64,000 nucleotides of DNA from Microvirga lupini (GTDB lineage Bacteria > Pseudomonadota > Alphaproteobacteria > Rhizobiales > Beijerinckiaceae), in the NCBI RefSeq assembly GCF_014191055.1, contig NZ_JACHWB010000001.1:1145875-1209874 (forward strand), in the 5' to 3' direction. Shown in pieces: positions 8,345 through 18,157 of the stretch (positions within the stretch are counted from its first letter, which is position 1; each line of letters opens with the position of its first letter). Below the pieces are notes generated by a model. That model was not told the DNA's origin, did no database searches, and saw nothing but the letters and a program-made list of their open reading frames with translations. The position numbers and the translations under genes were made by a program.

Positions 8345-9997
8345 ATGGTGCATGGCAACCGTACGGGTAGCAGCGATTCAAGCGCGCGGCGCATCGACGT
8401 GATCGTCGTCGGCGCGGGGTTCGCTGGTATGTATGCCACATACAAGTTCCGGCAGATGGGCAAATCGGTTGTCGGGATCGAGGCCGGCGGCGATGTCGGC
8501 GGGGTCTGGTACTGGAATCGGTATCCAGGAGCGCGCTGCGACCTGATGAGCGTCGATTACAGCTACGGGTTCTCCGAGGAGATCGAGCAGGAATGGACCT
8601 GGAGCGAGCAGTTCGCCGCGCAGCCGGAGATTCTTGCCTATGCCAACTTCGTGGCCGACAGGCTGGACCTTCGCCGCAGCTATTTGTTCAACACTCGGGT
8701 GACCAGCGCAATCTGGGACGAGAATGCAAAGCTCTGGCGCGCCACGACCGATCAGGACCAAGTCCTCGAGGCGCCCTACTGCGTCATGGCGACAGGGCCT
8801 CTCTCGGTGGCGAAGGATCCCGATATACCGGGCATCGATCGCTTCAAAGGCAGGCTTCTGCGCGCGCAAAAGTGGCCGCATGAGCCGGTCAGCTTTGAAG
8901 GCAAGCGCGTGGGTATCATCGGAACTGGGTCAACCGGCATCCAGATCGTGCAGACGGTCGGTCGGGAAGCCGGAGAGCTCTTTGTCTTTCAGCGCACGCC
9001 GAGCTTCACGCTCCCGATGCGCAATCATGTGCTCGAGCCCGATTACATCAACGAGATGAAGCGTCATTACCGCGCCATGCGCGAGGCCATGCGAAACAAC
9101 CCGACAGGCGGTACTCGCCCGGCTACGTCGCGCCCCTTCTTCAGCCTGCCGCCCTCACAGCGCCGGCAGGTCATGGAACAGGCATGGGTGAACGGTGGCC
9201 ATACCTTCCTGGGTTCTTTCGCCGATCTTCTGATTAACCAGGAGGCGAATGACCAAGTTGCCGATTTCGTGCGCGAGAAGATCGGTGAAATCGTGAAGGA
9301 CCCCAAGACTGCGGAGGCGCTGAAGCCGCGGGGGTACCCGATTTTTGCCCGTAGGCCTTGCCTCGACACGGAATACTACGAAACCTACAACCTGCCGAAC
9401 GTCCACCTTGTGGACCTGAAAGCGGATCCGATCGTGGAAATCACCGAAAAGGGGATCCGTACAGAGAGCGGCGAGACCGAACTGGATATTCTCATCTTCG
9501 CCACCGGCTACGATGCGCTCACCGGCGCGCTTCTGGCCTTCGACGTAGTCGGACGGGATGGATATACCCTGAAGCAGAAATGGGGCAGCGGCGCACGCTC
9601 CTATCTGGGCATCATGATGGAGGGTTTCCCGAACCTCTTCGCCCCAAGCGGACCGAATGGGCCCGCAGCTCTCGCGAACCTTATCACCATCGCCGAGCAC
9701 GACGTCGATTGGATCGCCGAGATGATCGACTACATGGAGGCGAACGGGCTCACGACGGTGGAGCCAACTGCACAAGCCGAGGAAGGTTGGATGTCCCTTG
9801 TCGCCGCGCTCGCCGAAAAGTCACTGATCCGCAAGGCAAACACTTGGTGGGTCGGAGCCAATGTCAAAGGCAAGCCTCAAGGGCTTACCATGTTCATCGG
9901 TGGATTCCATAAATACCGGGAGCATTGCGCAACGGCGGCCCAGAACCGATCATCAAACTTTGTTTTCGACCAGGCCAATAAGAGCGCAGCCGCCTGA
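8345..9997 (+). CDS. Baeyer-Villiger-type FAD monooxygenase with altered fingerprint
   Basis: A 550-aa class B flavoprotein. FAD is bound by VGAGFAGMYATYK (about residues 21-33) followed by GGVWYWNRYPGARCD, a block typical of cyclohexanone and phenylacetone monooxygenases. NADP is bound by IIGTGSTGIQ near residue 196. ARRPCLDTEYYETYN holds the Arg that lies near the flavin in BVMOs. The fingerprint FxGxxxHxxxWP reads FKGRLLRAQKWP at residues 167-178, so the normally invariant His is Arg173 (codon 8861-8863). Known BVMOs turn ketones into esters or lactones. Here activity may be reduced or changed. It is the last plus-strand gene before a convergent operon. Confidence 0.88.
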   Translation: MVHGNRTGSSDSSARRIDVIVVGAGFAGMYATYKFRQMGKSVVGIEAGGDVGGVWYWNRYPGARCDLMSVDYSYGFSEEIEQEWTWSEQFAAQPEILAYANFVADRLDLRRSYLFNTRVTSAIWDENAKLWRATTDQDQVLEAPYCVMATGPLSVAKDPDIPGIDRFKGRLLRAQKWPHEPVSFEGKRVGIIGTGSTGIQIVQTVGREAGELFVFQRTPSFTLPMRNHVLEPDYINEMKRHYRAMREAMRNNPTGGTRPATSRPFFSLPPSQRRQVMEQAWVNGGHTFLGSFADLLINQEANDQVADFVREKIGEIVKDPKTAEALKPRGYPIFARRPCLDTEYYETYNLPNVHLVDLKADPIVEITEKGIRTESGETELDILIFATGYDALTGALLAFDVVGRDGYTLKQKWGSGARSYLGIMMEGFPNLFAPSGPNGPAALANLITIAEHDVDWIAEMIDYMEANGLTTVEPTAQAEEGWMSLVAALAEKSLIRKANTWWVGANVKGKPQGLTMFIGGFHKYREHCATAAQNRSSNFVFDQANKSAAA

Positions 9998-10137
9998 CTA
10001 CCGAATAGTTCGTCGCGAAGGGGTGTAGAGAGAAGCGGGGCCGAAGCTTGCGATCATCGACGGCAGCTTCAGCTCCGAGCATTCTGTGACCTGCAGGCAA
10101 GCGGCAGCGGCAGCGGGAGCAGAAGCAGCATTCCCTA

Positions 10138-11331
10138 TTACTTCTTTGATTCGGCTGAAGGTCTATCCCACGTTGTGGATTGAGGCCGATCTGCTTGTTT
10201 GAACGTTTGTGGCGCAACGACACCGGGATGGGCTGTGGTGAAGCCGATCCAATTGTTGGGGCGGATACGAACATATTGCGGCGGATAGTCGGGATCGACA
10301 CCGAGCGTGGCTGCCGCGTGCAGAGCCCAGCGCGGATTGTCCAGAAAGGCCCGCCCGATCGCGACCATGTCCGCGCGTCCTTCCATGATGATATCATCGG
10401 CCAGCTTGGGGTCCACAATGAACCCAACGGCCATCGCCGTCAGTCCTGTTTCCTTTTTGACACGCATCGCGAATGCGACTTGGTGTCCGGGCGTCGCTCG
10501 GGGAATCTTCGCATCCGGAACAAGGTTTCCCGCTGACATGACCGCATAATCAACGCCTATTTCCTTGAGCGCCTGACACAGCACGATCGCGTCATCCAGC
10601 GACAATCCATCAGGGTGCCAGTCCTTACTGTTCACCCGGAAGCCGAGCGCCTTGCTTTGGGGCCAGACGGAGCGTACTGCGCGAGCCACTTCGAGGGCAA
10701 AGCGTAGGCGGTTGTCGAGAGAGCCTCCCCAGGTATCGGTTCGCTTGTTGGTCAGTGGCGACATGAACTGATGTATGAGATAGCCATGCGCGCCATGGAT
10801 CTCGATCAGATCGAATCCGGCGCGATCTGCACGTCGTGCCGCCTGAGCAAAGGCCGTGATGACGCGGAGAATGTCGCTCTCAGTCATTTCGACAGGAGTG
10901 TGCCAGCCCTCATTGTAGGAGGTGGCTGACGGTCCATAGGTCTGCCATGCCCCTTCGCCGATATCGAGCCACTCGCGCGTAGAGCGTGTCGAGATGGACT
11001 GGCATGAAGCGCGGCGCCCGGCATGGCCGAGTTGGATGCCTAATGCCGCGTGGGAGTAAGCTTTTGTCGCCCGCACGATACGGGCAAGAGCTTCTTCCTG
11101 CTCGTCATTCCAGAGCCCGAGGCAACCATGGGTGATGCGTCCTGCCGCCTCTACGGCCGTAGCCTCTGCAATCACGAGGCCTGCACCGGACAAAGCAAGG
11201 CTGCCGAGATGGATGAGGTGCCAATCCTGTGCCACACCATTGACGGCGCTGTACTGACACATGGGCGAGACAGCGACACGATTGTCAAGACGCAGACCAC
11301 CGAGGGAGATGCCACTGAAAAGTTTGCTCAT
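10138..11331 (-). CDS. NADH:flavin oxidoreductase, Old Yellow Enzyme family (YqjM-like)
   Basis: A 397-aa FMN ene-reductase of the thermophilic-like YqjM class. The N-terminus LRLDNRVAVSPMCQYSA contains the Cys that tunes FMN in this class, then DWHLIHLGSLALSGAG. The substrate-binding pair is in IEIHGAHGYLIHQF (His-x2-His), and MVAIGRAFLDNP binds the FMN phosphate. Such enzymes reduce activated C=C bonds of enones and enoates. It is the last gene of the long minus-strand acyl-CoA operon and converges with the BVMO gene, an arrangement suggestive of cyclic enone breakdown. Confidence 0.88.
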   Translation of the reverse strand: MSKLFSGISLGGLRLDNRVAVSPMCQYSAVNGVAQDWHLIHLGSLALSGAGLVIAEATAVEAAGRITHGCLGLWNDEQEEALARIVRATKAYSHAALGIQLGHAGRRASCQSISTRSTREWLDIGEGAWQTYGPSATSYNEGWHTPVEMTESDILRVITAFAQAARRADRAGFDLIEIHGAHGYLIHQFMSPLTNKRTDTWGGSLDNRLRFALEVARAVRSVWPQSKALGFRVNSKDWHPDGLSLDDAIVLCQALKEIGVDYAVMSAGNLVPDAKIPRATPGHQVAFAMRVKKETGLTAMAVGFIVDPKLADDIIMEGRADMVAIGRAFLDNPRWALHAAATLGVDPDYPPQYVRIRPNNWIGFTTAHPGVVAPQTFKQADRPQSTTWDRPSAESKK

Positions 11332-11424
11332 GGGCCGCAGTCCAATTGCTTGAAGGGACGGTTAAGGCAGGCCCGCTGTCTCATCGGGGCAGGATGCAAA
11401 TTCAAGTATCTGTTCTGCAACATT

Positions 11425-12633
11425 CTATGTCTCTTTAACCGGCCAGCTCCAGAAGCCTGGGCCTTCAGCAGTCTGCAGACGATTGAGCACCATGCGGTGT
11501 ACCTCGTCGGCTCCATCCACCAGCCGAGCCTGCCGTGCATAGCGGTAGATCCACTCCAGCACGGTGTCCTTGGAATAGCCGCGTGCTCCATTGATCTGGA
11601 TGCCTGTATCGGCGGATTGGTGCAGCAGATTGGCGACGTGGATCTTGGCCATGGACACTTCCTTCCGGGCAAAGCTGCCTTGATCGAGTGCCCAGGCGGC
11701 TTTCATGACCAGCAGTCGCCCGATCTCGATTTTGAGGGCGAGATCGCCCAGCATCAGCTGAATGCTCTCCCGGTCTGCGAGGCGTTGGTCGAATCCGGTA
11801 CGCTCGGCCGCGTAGGCTTGAGCGATCTCGACGCAGCGCTTCGACAGGCCGAGCCAGCGCATGCAATGGGTCAGGCGGGCAGGACCGAGGCGGATCTGCG
11901 TCACCTTCAGTCCTTGACCTTCTCCAAGGAGCACATTCTCTTTAGGAATCTCAAGGCCGTCGAATTCGATCTCGCAGTGGCCGCCATGTTCCTCAGGCCC
12001 CATAATCGGGATCCGGCGCAGAATCCGCCAGCCCGGCTGGTTCTTGTGGAACAGGAAGGCCGTGAGACCATAGCGAGGATCGTCCGAAGTGCGGGCGACG
12101 AGGATGAAGTAGCCGGCCTCTTCCGCACCCGTGATGAACCACTTGCGTCCGTGGACGACATATGTGCTTCCGCGCTTCTCCGCTCGGGTCTGAATCATGC
12201 TGGGATCGGAGCCGCCGCCGGGGTGTGGCTCGGTCATTGCGAAGGCGGAGCGTACTTCGCCGCGAACGATGGGCTGCAGCCAGCGCTCCTTCTGCTCGGG
12301 CGTGCCTGTGGCCTCCAAGACCATCATGTTGCCATCATCGGGCGCGGCGGAATTGAAAACCACGGGGCCGAAGATCGAGCGGTTCATAGCCTCGTAGCAG
12401 ACCGCCATGCCGACCTTGCCGAGGCCTGCGCCGCCCGTCTCCGGCTTGAGCTGGAGGCACCAGAGCCCTTCGGCCTTGGCCTTGTCGCGTAGCGCCTTCA
12501 GGGGAGCGAGGGCAATGTTCTCGTGCGCGTCATAGGAGGCGTGGTCGGACTCAAGCGGAAGGATCTCGCGCTCGATGAAGCTTGCAATGCGCACACGGTA
12601 GTCCTCGATGTCAGGCGAGATGCGGAAGTCCAT
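11425..12633 (-). CDS. Acyl-CoA dehydrogenase
   Basis: A 402-aa FAD-dependent acyl-CoA dehydrogenase of the ACAD10/11-like branch. The three ACAD domains are present, with FAMTEPHPGGGSDPSMIQT at the FAD/substrate contact near residue 135, WFITGAEEAGYFI, and a C-terminal QINGARGYSKDTVLEWIYR. The expected catalytic position near the C-terminus is in the ARLVDGADEVHRM stretch. It introduces an alpha,beta double bond into an acyl-CoA and passes electrons to ETF. It lies in the operon between the SDR at 12772 and the OYE gene. Confidence 0.9.
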   Translation of the reverse strand: MDFRISPDIEDYRVRIASFIEREILPLESDHASYDAHENIALAPLKALRDKAKAEGLWCLQLKPETGGAGLGKVGMAVCYEAMNRSIFGPVVFNSAAPDDGNMMVLEATGTPEQKERWLQPIVRGEVRSAFAMTEPHPGGGSDPSMIQTRAEKRGSTYVVHGRKWFITGAEEAGYFILVARTSDDPRYGLTAFLFHKNQPGWRILRRIPIMGPEEHGGHCEIEFDGLEIPKENVLLGEGQGLKVTQIRLGPARLTHCMRWLGLSKRCVEIAQAYAAERTGFDQRLADRESIQLMLGDLALKIEIGRLLVMKAAWALDQGSFARKEVSMAKIHVANLLHQSADTGIQINGARGYSKDTVLEWIYRYARQARLVDGADEVHRMVLNRLQTAEGPGFWSWPVKET

Positions 12634-12771
12634 GCGTGCAATCCCATAGATTAGAAGGAACGGGTCGCCTGGCCGGTCCTACAGGACGGTCATCAGCACT
12701 CTTTCGGCCTATTCCCATCCTGGTCAACCGAAGCCATACCGATGATCCACCTGCGCCGTGGCGATACGCAC

Positions 12772-13665
12772 TTACTTGCGTAACCTTACTCCAGATGCTC
12801 CTGCGGCACGCGTCACAAACTTGCTGGTTTGATCGAATGCCGTATTGAGCGGGGCTGCCGTGGCTATGTCGGCGATCTCAAGCATATGCCGAGCGATGCC
12901 CGCAGGGGTTCGCTCGCTCTCCGGCAGGAACTTGCCTTCTGTCTCGATGATGTGCGTGACCGCGAAGGTGCCTGCCCCCGCACCCAGAATCATCTTTGAT
13001 GGAGCGTTCTCGCCTACGAGGTAGAGCACCGCAGGTGTGACCGTATCGGGGGAGAGGAGCTGTGCCTCCTCATCCGAGATCAGCCCGGCCGTCATATTGG
13101 TTGCCGCCGTTGGAGCGAGGCAATTGACGCGGATGTCGTACTTCGCACCTTCGAGATGCAGCACGTTCATCAGGCCGATCATAGCAGCCTTGGCTGCGCC
13201 ATAGTTGGACTGGCCGAAATTGCCGTAGATGCCGGAAGCGGAGGACGTCAGAACGATGCGGCCATATCCAGCGTCGCGCATGAGGTCCCACACCGCCTTG
13301 ATGCAGTTGAAGGTGCCTTGCAGGTGAACCTTGATGACGAGGTCGAAGTCGGCGGGTTCGAGCTTCGCAAAGCTTTTGTCGCGCAGGATCCCGGCATTGT
13401 TGACGAGAATATCGACGCGGCCCCAGGTCTCGACCGCCTTGGCCACCATCGCATCGACCTGAGCCCTGTCGCTGACGTCGGCGGTCGCGGCGATTGCCTC
13501 TCCGCCGGCTGCCTTGATTTCCGACACCACAGCCTCGGCGCTGGTCAGGGCAATGTCGCTGACGACGACCTTTGCGCCCTCCCGGGCTAGGCCGATCGCA
13601 TGACTGCGGCCGAGGCCCGCACCTGCGCCAGTGACGATGGCGACGAGTCCTTCAAACTCACCCAT
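12772..13665 (-). CDS. SDR, HSD17B4-like hydroxyacyl-CoA dehydrogenase
   Basis: A 297-aa SDR resembling the (3R)-hydroxyacyl-CoA dehydrogenase domain of peroxisomal multifunctional enzyme 2. It has TGAGAGLGRSHAIGLAREGA near residue 12, NNAGILRDKSFAKL near residue 92, the catalytic Ser in TSSASGIYGNFGQ, and NYGAAKAA as Tyr-x3-Lys. It carries the longer C-terminal tail (after about residue 250) of this subgroup. Its start overlaps the MaoC hydratase stop by 8 nt. A hydratase next to an R-hydroxyacyl-CoA dehydrogenase supports an R-specific beta-oxidation branch. Confidence 0.87.
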   Translation of the reverse strand: MGEFEGLVAIVTGAGAGLGRSHAIGLAREGAKVVVSDIALTSAEAVVSEIKAAGGEAIAATADVSDRAQVDAMVAKAVETWGRVDILVNNAGILRDKSFAKLEPADFDLVIKVHLQGTFNCIKAVWDLMRDAGYGRIVLTSSASGIYGNFGQSNYGAAKAAMIGLMNVLHLEGAKYDIRVNCLAPTAATNMTAGLISDEEAQLLSPDTVTPAVLYLVGENAPSKMILGAGAGTFAVTHIIETEGKFLPESERTPAGIARHMLEIADIATAAPLNTAFDQTSKFVTRAAGASGVRLRK

Positions 13666-14149
13666 GATTGGATACCTCTTGCTGCAATGTTGTCAGGATG
13701 AGCCAATCGGCTGCAAGGGCAGGGCGGCTCTGGCTCTCCACTTCCACATTCACATGATAGGAACAGAGGATCTGGGTGTCGCTCCGCCTTGTCACGCCGT
13801 TGAGAGTGAAGCCGCCGCGCACCCGTACTCCGGCGGGAACTGGGCTCAACATGCGGATCTTGTCGAAGCCGTAGTTGACATTGGCCGTCATGCCATTGAT
13901 TGGCCGCAGACCTGTCTCGACCATGCGGCTGAGCAATGACAATGTCAGGAATCCATGGGCGATCGTTCCACCGAAACCGGTCTCCCTCGCCTTATCGGGA
14001 TCGACGTGAATGTACTGATGATCCTCCGTCACATCGGCGAAGTCGTTGATCCTGGCCTGATTGATGAGGATCCAGTCGGATTGGCCGACCCTGGTGCCGA
14101 CGAGAGCTTCCAGTTCGTTGAGGCTGATGGAGGGCCGGGGATGAATCAT
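13658..14149 (-). CDS. MaoC-family (R)-specific enoyl-CoA hydratase
   Basis: A 163-aa single hot-dog domain. The hydratase-2 motif is clear: DFADVTEDHQYIHVD with the catalytic Asp/His pair near residues 37-50, then FGGTIAHGFLTLSLL. It adds water across a 2-enoyl-CoA to give an (R)-3-hydroxyacyl-CoA. It overlaps the genes on both sides (4 nt with the SDR upstream in the operon, 8 nt with the HSD17B4-like gene downstream), which indicates translational coupling. Confidence 0.9.
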   Translation of the reverse strand: MIHPRPSISLNELEALVGTRVGQSDWILINQARINDFADVTEDHQYIHVDPDKARETGFGGTIAHGFLTLSLLSRMVETGLRPINGMTANVNYGFDKIRMLSPVPAGVRVRGGFTLNGVTRRSDTQILCSYHVNVEVESQSRPALAADWLILTTLQQEVSNHG

Positions 14150-14955
14150 GCGTCGTCATTCCGGAACATGTGTTGGCGGGTTTGGCTCGTCATGCCGCCG
14201 TCAACGGGGAGGATCGCACCGGAAACGAAGCTCCCACCGCGCCCGCAGAGATAGAGGAGAGCGGCCGCCATGTCGTCCGGACGTCCCAGACGTCCAGCTG
14301 GAACTGTCGATGCCGCTTCCCCGGCTCCATGAGCGTCACCCAAGGCATAGGCGGTCATCTTCGTGGTGAACGGGCCGGGGGCGATGGCGTTGACGTTCAC
14401 ACCGCGCGGGGTGAACTCATTGGCCAGAATGCGGGTCAGATGGTGCACTGCCGCTTTGGATGTCGCGTAGGAGTAGGCACGGTCGGCCAATGGTAGGGTG
14501 CCCACCATGGAGCCGACATTCACGATTCTCGACGGCTCGCCCTCAATGCTAGAAGCGATCAGCATCGGCATGAGATGTCGTGTCAACTCGAAGACGCCCA
14601 TTACGTTCACGGAAAGCACCTTGTCCCAAGCCTGCCATCCAAACTCCTCGAAATCCGCACCCCAGGTTGCGCCTGCATTGTTGACCAGGATATGGAGCTG
14701 GTCGGTGCGCGCACGAACCTGGTCTACGAGCGCTGCCACCCCCGCTTCATTACCGACATCACCGCCAAATCCCTCGCAGGCGCCGAGTGCGCGCAGTTCA
14801 GCGGCAACCACCTCGCATTGCGACGCCTTGCGTGAGGCTATCAGTACCCGGCCCCCTGCCTTGAGCAGCGTTTCTGCGCAGATGCGACCCAGCCCCGTGG
14901 CGCCACCTGTGACCAAGGCCGTACGGCCTCTGAGATCGAAGAGGTTTTCGAACAT
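14146..14955 (-). CDS. SDR-family oxidoreductase
   Basis: A 269-aa classical SDR. It has TGGATGLGRICAETLLKAGG near residue 15, NNAGATWG near residue 96, Ser in VNVGSMVG, the active-site Tyr/Lys in YSYATSKAA, and the C-terminal FVSGAILPVDGG. I start it at ATG 14955. The longer frame begins with a TTG at 14979 that would overlap the acyl-CoA dehydrogenase stop. From 14955 the gene follows that stop by 13 nt. It is probably a hydroxyacyl-CoA or alcohol dehydrogenase of the same pathway. Confidence 0.85.
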   Translation of the reverse strand: MFENLFDLRGRTALVTGGATGLGRICAETLLKAGGRVLIASRKASQCEVVAAELRALGACEGFGGDVGNEAGVAALVDQVRARTDQLHILVNNAGATWGADFEEFGWQAWDKVLSVNVMGVFELTRHLMPMLIASSIEGEPSRIVNVGSMVGTLPLADRAYSYATSKAAVHHLTRILANEFTPRGVNVNAIAPGPFTTKMTAYALGDAHGAGEAASTVPAGRLGRPDDMAAALLYLCGRGGSFVSGAILPVDGGMTSQTRQHMFRNDDA

Positions 14956-14968
14956 GATCAGATGTCTC

Positions 14969-16786
14969 TTACTGTTCAACTCCGAAGACGCCGAGCGGAA
15001 CCGTTGCCGGTAAGGGCGAGCGGTGGGCGAGGTGGTGGAGGGCGTTCGTCACGCGCGGCATTTCCGTCTGGAAGTAGAAGTCGCAGCAGGCGACCTTCGT
15101 CTCCTGGAGAGGGGACTTAGTCGTCGAAGTCACAAGGGCTTGGTCGAGCCACAGCCAGCCGACCACCAGATGGCCGAAGGCTTGAAGAAGCTCCGTGGCG
15201 TTCGACAGCATGACGTCGCGTCCGACATCCTGATAGCCCTGCGCTAGGCTGACGAATTCGTCCCAGACAGCCTCCAGATCGGCCGCATGGTTGCGCAGGC
15301 GCTCGTCCGCTGCAGCGGCGGAGATGCAGGTGCTGCGAATGCGCTTGCCAAGGGTAATCAGGGCGGCGCCCCCGTCCTTTTGAATCTTGCGCCCTACGAA
15401 GTCGATGCCCTGAATGCCGGTTGTGCCTTCGTGGATTGGGTTGAGGCGATTGTCGCGGTAGAGCTGTTCCACATCGAAGTCCCGTGTGTAGCCGTAGCCG
15501 CCATGGATCTGAATGGCGATATCATTGGCTGCCAGTCCCCATTCAGAGGCCCATGTCTTCGCTGCGGGTGTGAGCAATCCCAGAAGGAGATCGGCCTCGG
15601 CGCGCTCCTCATCCGTCTCCGCCGTCTCGCGATCATCGACGAGGCGCGCCGCATAGAGGATTAGCGACAGCGCCCCTTCCGCATAGCACTTCTGAGCCAG
15701 CAGCATGCGGCGAACATCAGGGTGGGCGATCAAGGGAACCGGGTTATTGTTGCGCTCCAGCCGGCCCTGCATTCGTTCCTGTGAATAAGCGACCGATAGG
15801 AGATGTGCGCGGCACGCAACGGATGCAGCACCCAACCCGACATTGATCCGGGCCTCGTTCATCATATGGAACATGATGGCAAGTCCCGCGCCCGGTTCTC
15901 CTACCAGATAACCGACGGCTCCGGCTCTCCCGCCGGGCCGAAAGCGTGTTCCCTCGCCGAAATTCAGCAGGCAGTTCGACGTGCCGCGATAGCCCATCTT
16001 GTGATTGATTCCAGCCACATCGACGTCATTGCGGATGCCGGGGGATCCGTCCTCCGCAAGGATGAATTTCGGCACGATAAACAGGGAGATTCCCTTTGTG
16101 CCTTCCGGAAGGCAGCCGTCAGTCTCGGGGATCTTGGCGAGAACGAGATGGAAGATATTCTCAGAGATGTTCTGGTCGCCTCCGGAGATCCACATCTTGT
16201 TGCCCGTGATGCGGTATTGCGGCCCGTAAATGCTATCCCCGTCGGGCTCTGCGCGGGTCCGAATGTCGCCGAGGGAGGATCCAGCCTGCGGCTCGGACAG
16301 GCACATGGTGCCCAGCACCCGGCCTTCGATCTGCGGACGCGCAAAGGCTTCCGCTTGAGCGGGTGAGCCATGGGCGACGAGCAGGCGAGCATTCGCGATG
16401 GTGAGCATGGCATAGGCGGATGTTGCGAGATTCGCTGCCATGAACAGACCCAGGCCAGCGGCCTGGACCAGCTCGGGAAACTGCAAGCCTCCATAGGTTT
16501 CAGGGAATGGGGCAGAGAAGAATCCGGCTGCGGCAAACTGCTCGAGGGCCCGCTTGATCTGCGGCAAAACCTCGACACCTTCCTCCGTCAGCGTAGGCTC
16601 GATCTGATCGGCCAGCTTGTAGTGCGTCAGAAACTTGTCACCCGCCAGCTCCTCGGCCAAATCCAGATAAGCCGAGACTTCGGCGAGGTCATGCATCGCG
16701 AAGGAGGGACGCGCCAGGAGCTCGTCGACCTTCAGCCATCGGTTCAGCAGGAAGTCGAGGTTGGAGCGATCAATGAGAGATGCCAT
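14969..16786 (-). CDS. Acyl-CoA dehydrogenase, ~600-aa class (FadE5/DmdC-like)
   Basis: A 605-aa enzyme, longer than the 380-400 aa ACADs because of a C-terminal helical extension found in the FadE5/DmdC group. Visible are MCLSEPQAGSSLGDIRTRAE near residue 157, KMWISGGDQN, MGYRGTSNCLLNFGE near residue 270, and IQIHGGYGYTRDFDVEQLYR followed by IHEGTTGIQGIDFVGRKI, the usual C-terminal catalytic block. DmdC acts on 3-methylmercaptopropionyl-CoA and others on fatty acyl-CoA, so the substrate cannot be read from sequence. It is separated from the thiolase upstream by 130 nt that could hold a secondary promoter. Confidence 0.88.
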   Translation of the reverse strand: MASLIDRSNLDFLLNRWLKVDELLARPSFAMHDLAEVSAYLDLAEELAGDKFLTHYKLADQIEPTLTEEGVEVLPQIKRALEQFAAAGFFSAPFPETYGGLQFPELVQAAGLGLFMAANLATSAYAMLTIANARLLVAHGSPAQAEAFARPQIEGRVLGTMCLSEPQAGSSLGDIRTRAEPDGDSIYGPQYRITGNKMWISGGDQNISENIFHLVLAKIPETDGCLPEGTKGISLFIVPKFILAEDGSPGIRNDVDVAGINHKMGYRGTSNCLLNFGEGTRFRPGGRAGAVGYLVGEPGAGLAIMFHMMNEARINVGLGAASVACRAHLLSVAYSQERMQGRLERNNNPVPLIAHPDVRRMLLAQKCYAEGALSLILYAARLVDDRETAETDEERAEADLLLGLLTPAAKTWASEWGLAANDIAIQIHGGYGYTRDFDVEQLYRDNRLNPIHEGTTGIQGIDFVGRKIQKDGGAALITLGKRIRSTCISAAAADERLRNHAADLEAVWDEFVSLAQGYQDVGRDVMLSNATELLQAFGHLVVGWLWLDQALVTSTTKSPLQETKVACCDFYFQTEMPRVTNALHHLAHRSPLPATVPLGVFGVEQ

Positions 16787-16916
16787 TCAAAACTCCGTTA
16801 ATCGTCGCAGCAGGTCACGGGTGGCGGCTGTGATCTGATGCGGCAGAGAGCAGGTCCCTATGCGGTTCAAACCTAGCCGCGGGAAACGCCTCATTTTGTT
16901 ACGAATACCGCAGGCG

Positions 16917-18098
16917 TCAGACGCGTTCGACCGCGAGCGCGATGCCCTGGCCACCGCCAATACACATTGTGATTAGACCATAGCGCCCTGAATTCCGACG
17001 AAGATGATGCATCGCTTTGATGATCAGGATTGCTCCGGTCGCACCGACAGGATGGCCGAGCGCAATGGCGCCCCCGTCGGGGTTGACCTTGCTCTCGTCG
17101 AAGCCGAGCTCCCGCGCGACCGCGATGGCTTGTGCAGCGAAAGCTTCGTTCGACTCGATAACGTCGAAGTCGCCAATTTTCATCCCCGTGCGGGCGAGGA
17201 GATTTCGGACGGCCGGAATGGGACCAAGTCCCATGACGGAGGGATCGACGCCGGCATGAGCATAGCCGACGATCCGCGCCATCGGCACAAGGCCCTTGTC
17301 GCGCGTATAGGTCTCTGAGGCAAGAACCAGTGCGGCAGCCCCATCATTGATACCCGATGAGTTGCCTGCGGTCACGACACCGTCTTTCTTGAAAGCGGGC
17401 CTCAAGCCCGCAAGGCTATCTGCCGTCGTCTCGCCTTTCGGGTATTCGTCCGTGTCGAAGGTGAAAGTCTTGCGTCCTACCGAGACCTCGATGGGAAGGA
17501 TCTGCTCCTTGAAGCAGCCTTCCCTGATGGCAGCGGCTGCACGATGTTGGCTTTCCGCCGCATAACCATCCTGGTCGCCGCGCGAAATGCTGCAATGTTC
17601 GGAGATGTTCTCCGCCGTAATGCCCATCAGACCATGGCCAAACGGATCCATTAACGTGCCGGTCAGACCGTCGATCAGGGTCGTGTCACCCATCTTCTGC
17701 CCAAAGCGCCCGGTCTGGAGATAGTGCGGCGCCTGGCTCATCACCTCGGCGCCGCCAGCCAGAGCAACTTGTGCATCGCCCAGCATGATGCTCTGGGCTG
17801 CTGAAACGACGGCTTGGGCGCCGCTGCCGCAAAGCCGGTTGACGTTCATGGCCGGCGTTTCCTTCGGGATGCCTGCGCTGACGGCGGCCACACGGGACAG
17901 ATATGCGTCACGCGGACCCGTCGGAATCACGTTTCCGAAAACCACGTGACCGACGGCCTCGGGGGGAACGTCGGCGCGCTTGAGCGCTTCAGCTGCAACA
18001 AGCGCCCCAAGCTTGGCTGGTTCGTAGCCGGAGAGGGAACCTCCAAAGGTGCCGATGGCAGTCCGGACTCCGGACAGGATCACGACAGATTCGGTCAT
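16917..18098 (-). CDS. Acetyl-CoA acyltransferase (thiolase)
   Basis: A 393-aa thiolase of the acetyl-/3-ketoacyl-CoA type. All catalytic elements are present: the nucleophilic Cys in [16 protein letters not shown] near residue 88, the NEAFAAQA motif, His in [15 protein letters not shown] near residue 350, and the second Cys in [11 protein letters not shown] near residue 378. It cleaves 3-ketoacyl-CoA to release acetyl-CoA. It follows the deleted fadB-like gene by 59 nt in the same operon, the normal fadBA order. Confidence 0.93.
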   Translation of the reverse strand: MTESVVILSGVRTAIGTFGGSLSGYEPAKLGALVAAEALKRADVPPEAVGHVVFGNVIPTGPRDAYLSRVAAVSAGIPKETPAMNVNRLCGSGAQAVVSAAQSIMLGDAQVALAGGAEVMSQAPHYLQTGRFGQKMGDTTLIDGLTGTLMDPFGHGLMGITAENISEHCSISRGDQDGYAAESQHRAAAAIREGCFKEQILPIEVSVGRKTFTFDTDEYPKGETTADSLAGLRPAFKKDGVVTAGNSSGINDGAAALVLASETYTRDKGLVPMARIVGYAHAGVDPSVMGLGPIPAVRNLLARTGMKIGDFDVIESNEAFAAQAIAVARELGFDESKVNPDGGAIALGHPVGATGAILIIKAMHHLRRNSGRYGLITMCIGGGQGIALAVERV

Positions 18099-18157
18099 GT
18101 TGTATTTCCTATTCTATTGAACGTGCTCTGGAGCAATGTTGCTGTTCGCTCCGCAAT

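Noticed and set aside
8041..8463. Minus-strand frame overlapping the monooxygenase start
   Set aside because: No ribosome-binding site or recognisable homology, and it overlaps a well-supported gene. Kept only as part of an unassigned interval.
11050..12492. 480-codon plus-strand open frame
   Set aside because: It is antisense to the OYE and acyl-CoA dehydrogenase genes, with no ribosome-binding site and no family features, as expected for GC-rich opposite-strand frames.
13658..13665. Overlap of MaoC and SDR genes as a frameshift
   Set aside because: Both genes are full length with complete motifs. The 8-nt overlap is normal translational coupling.
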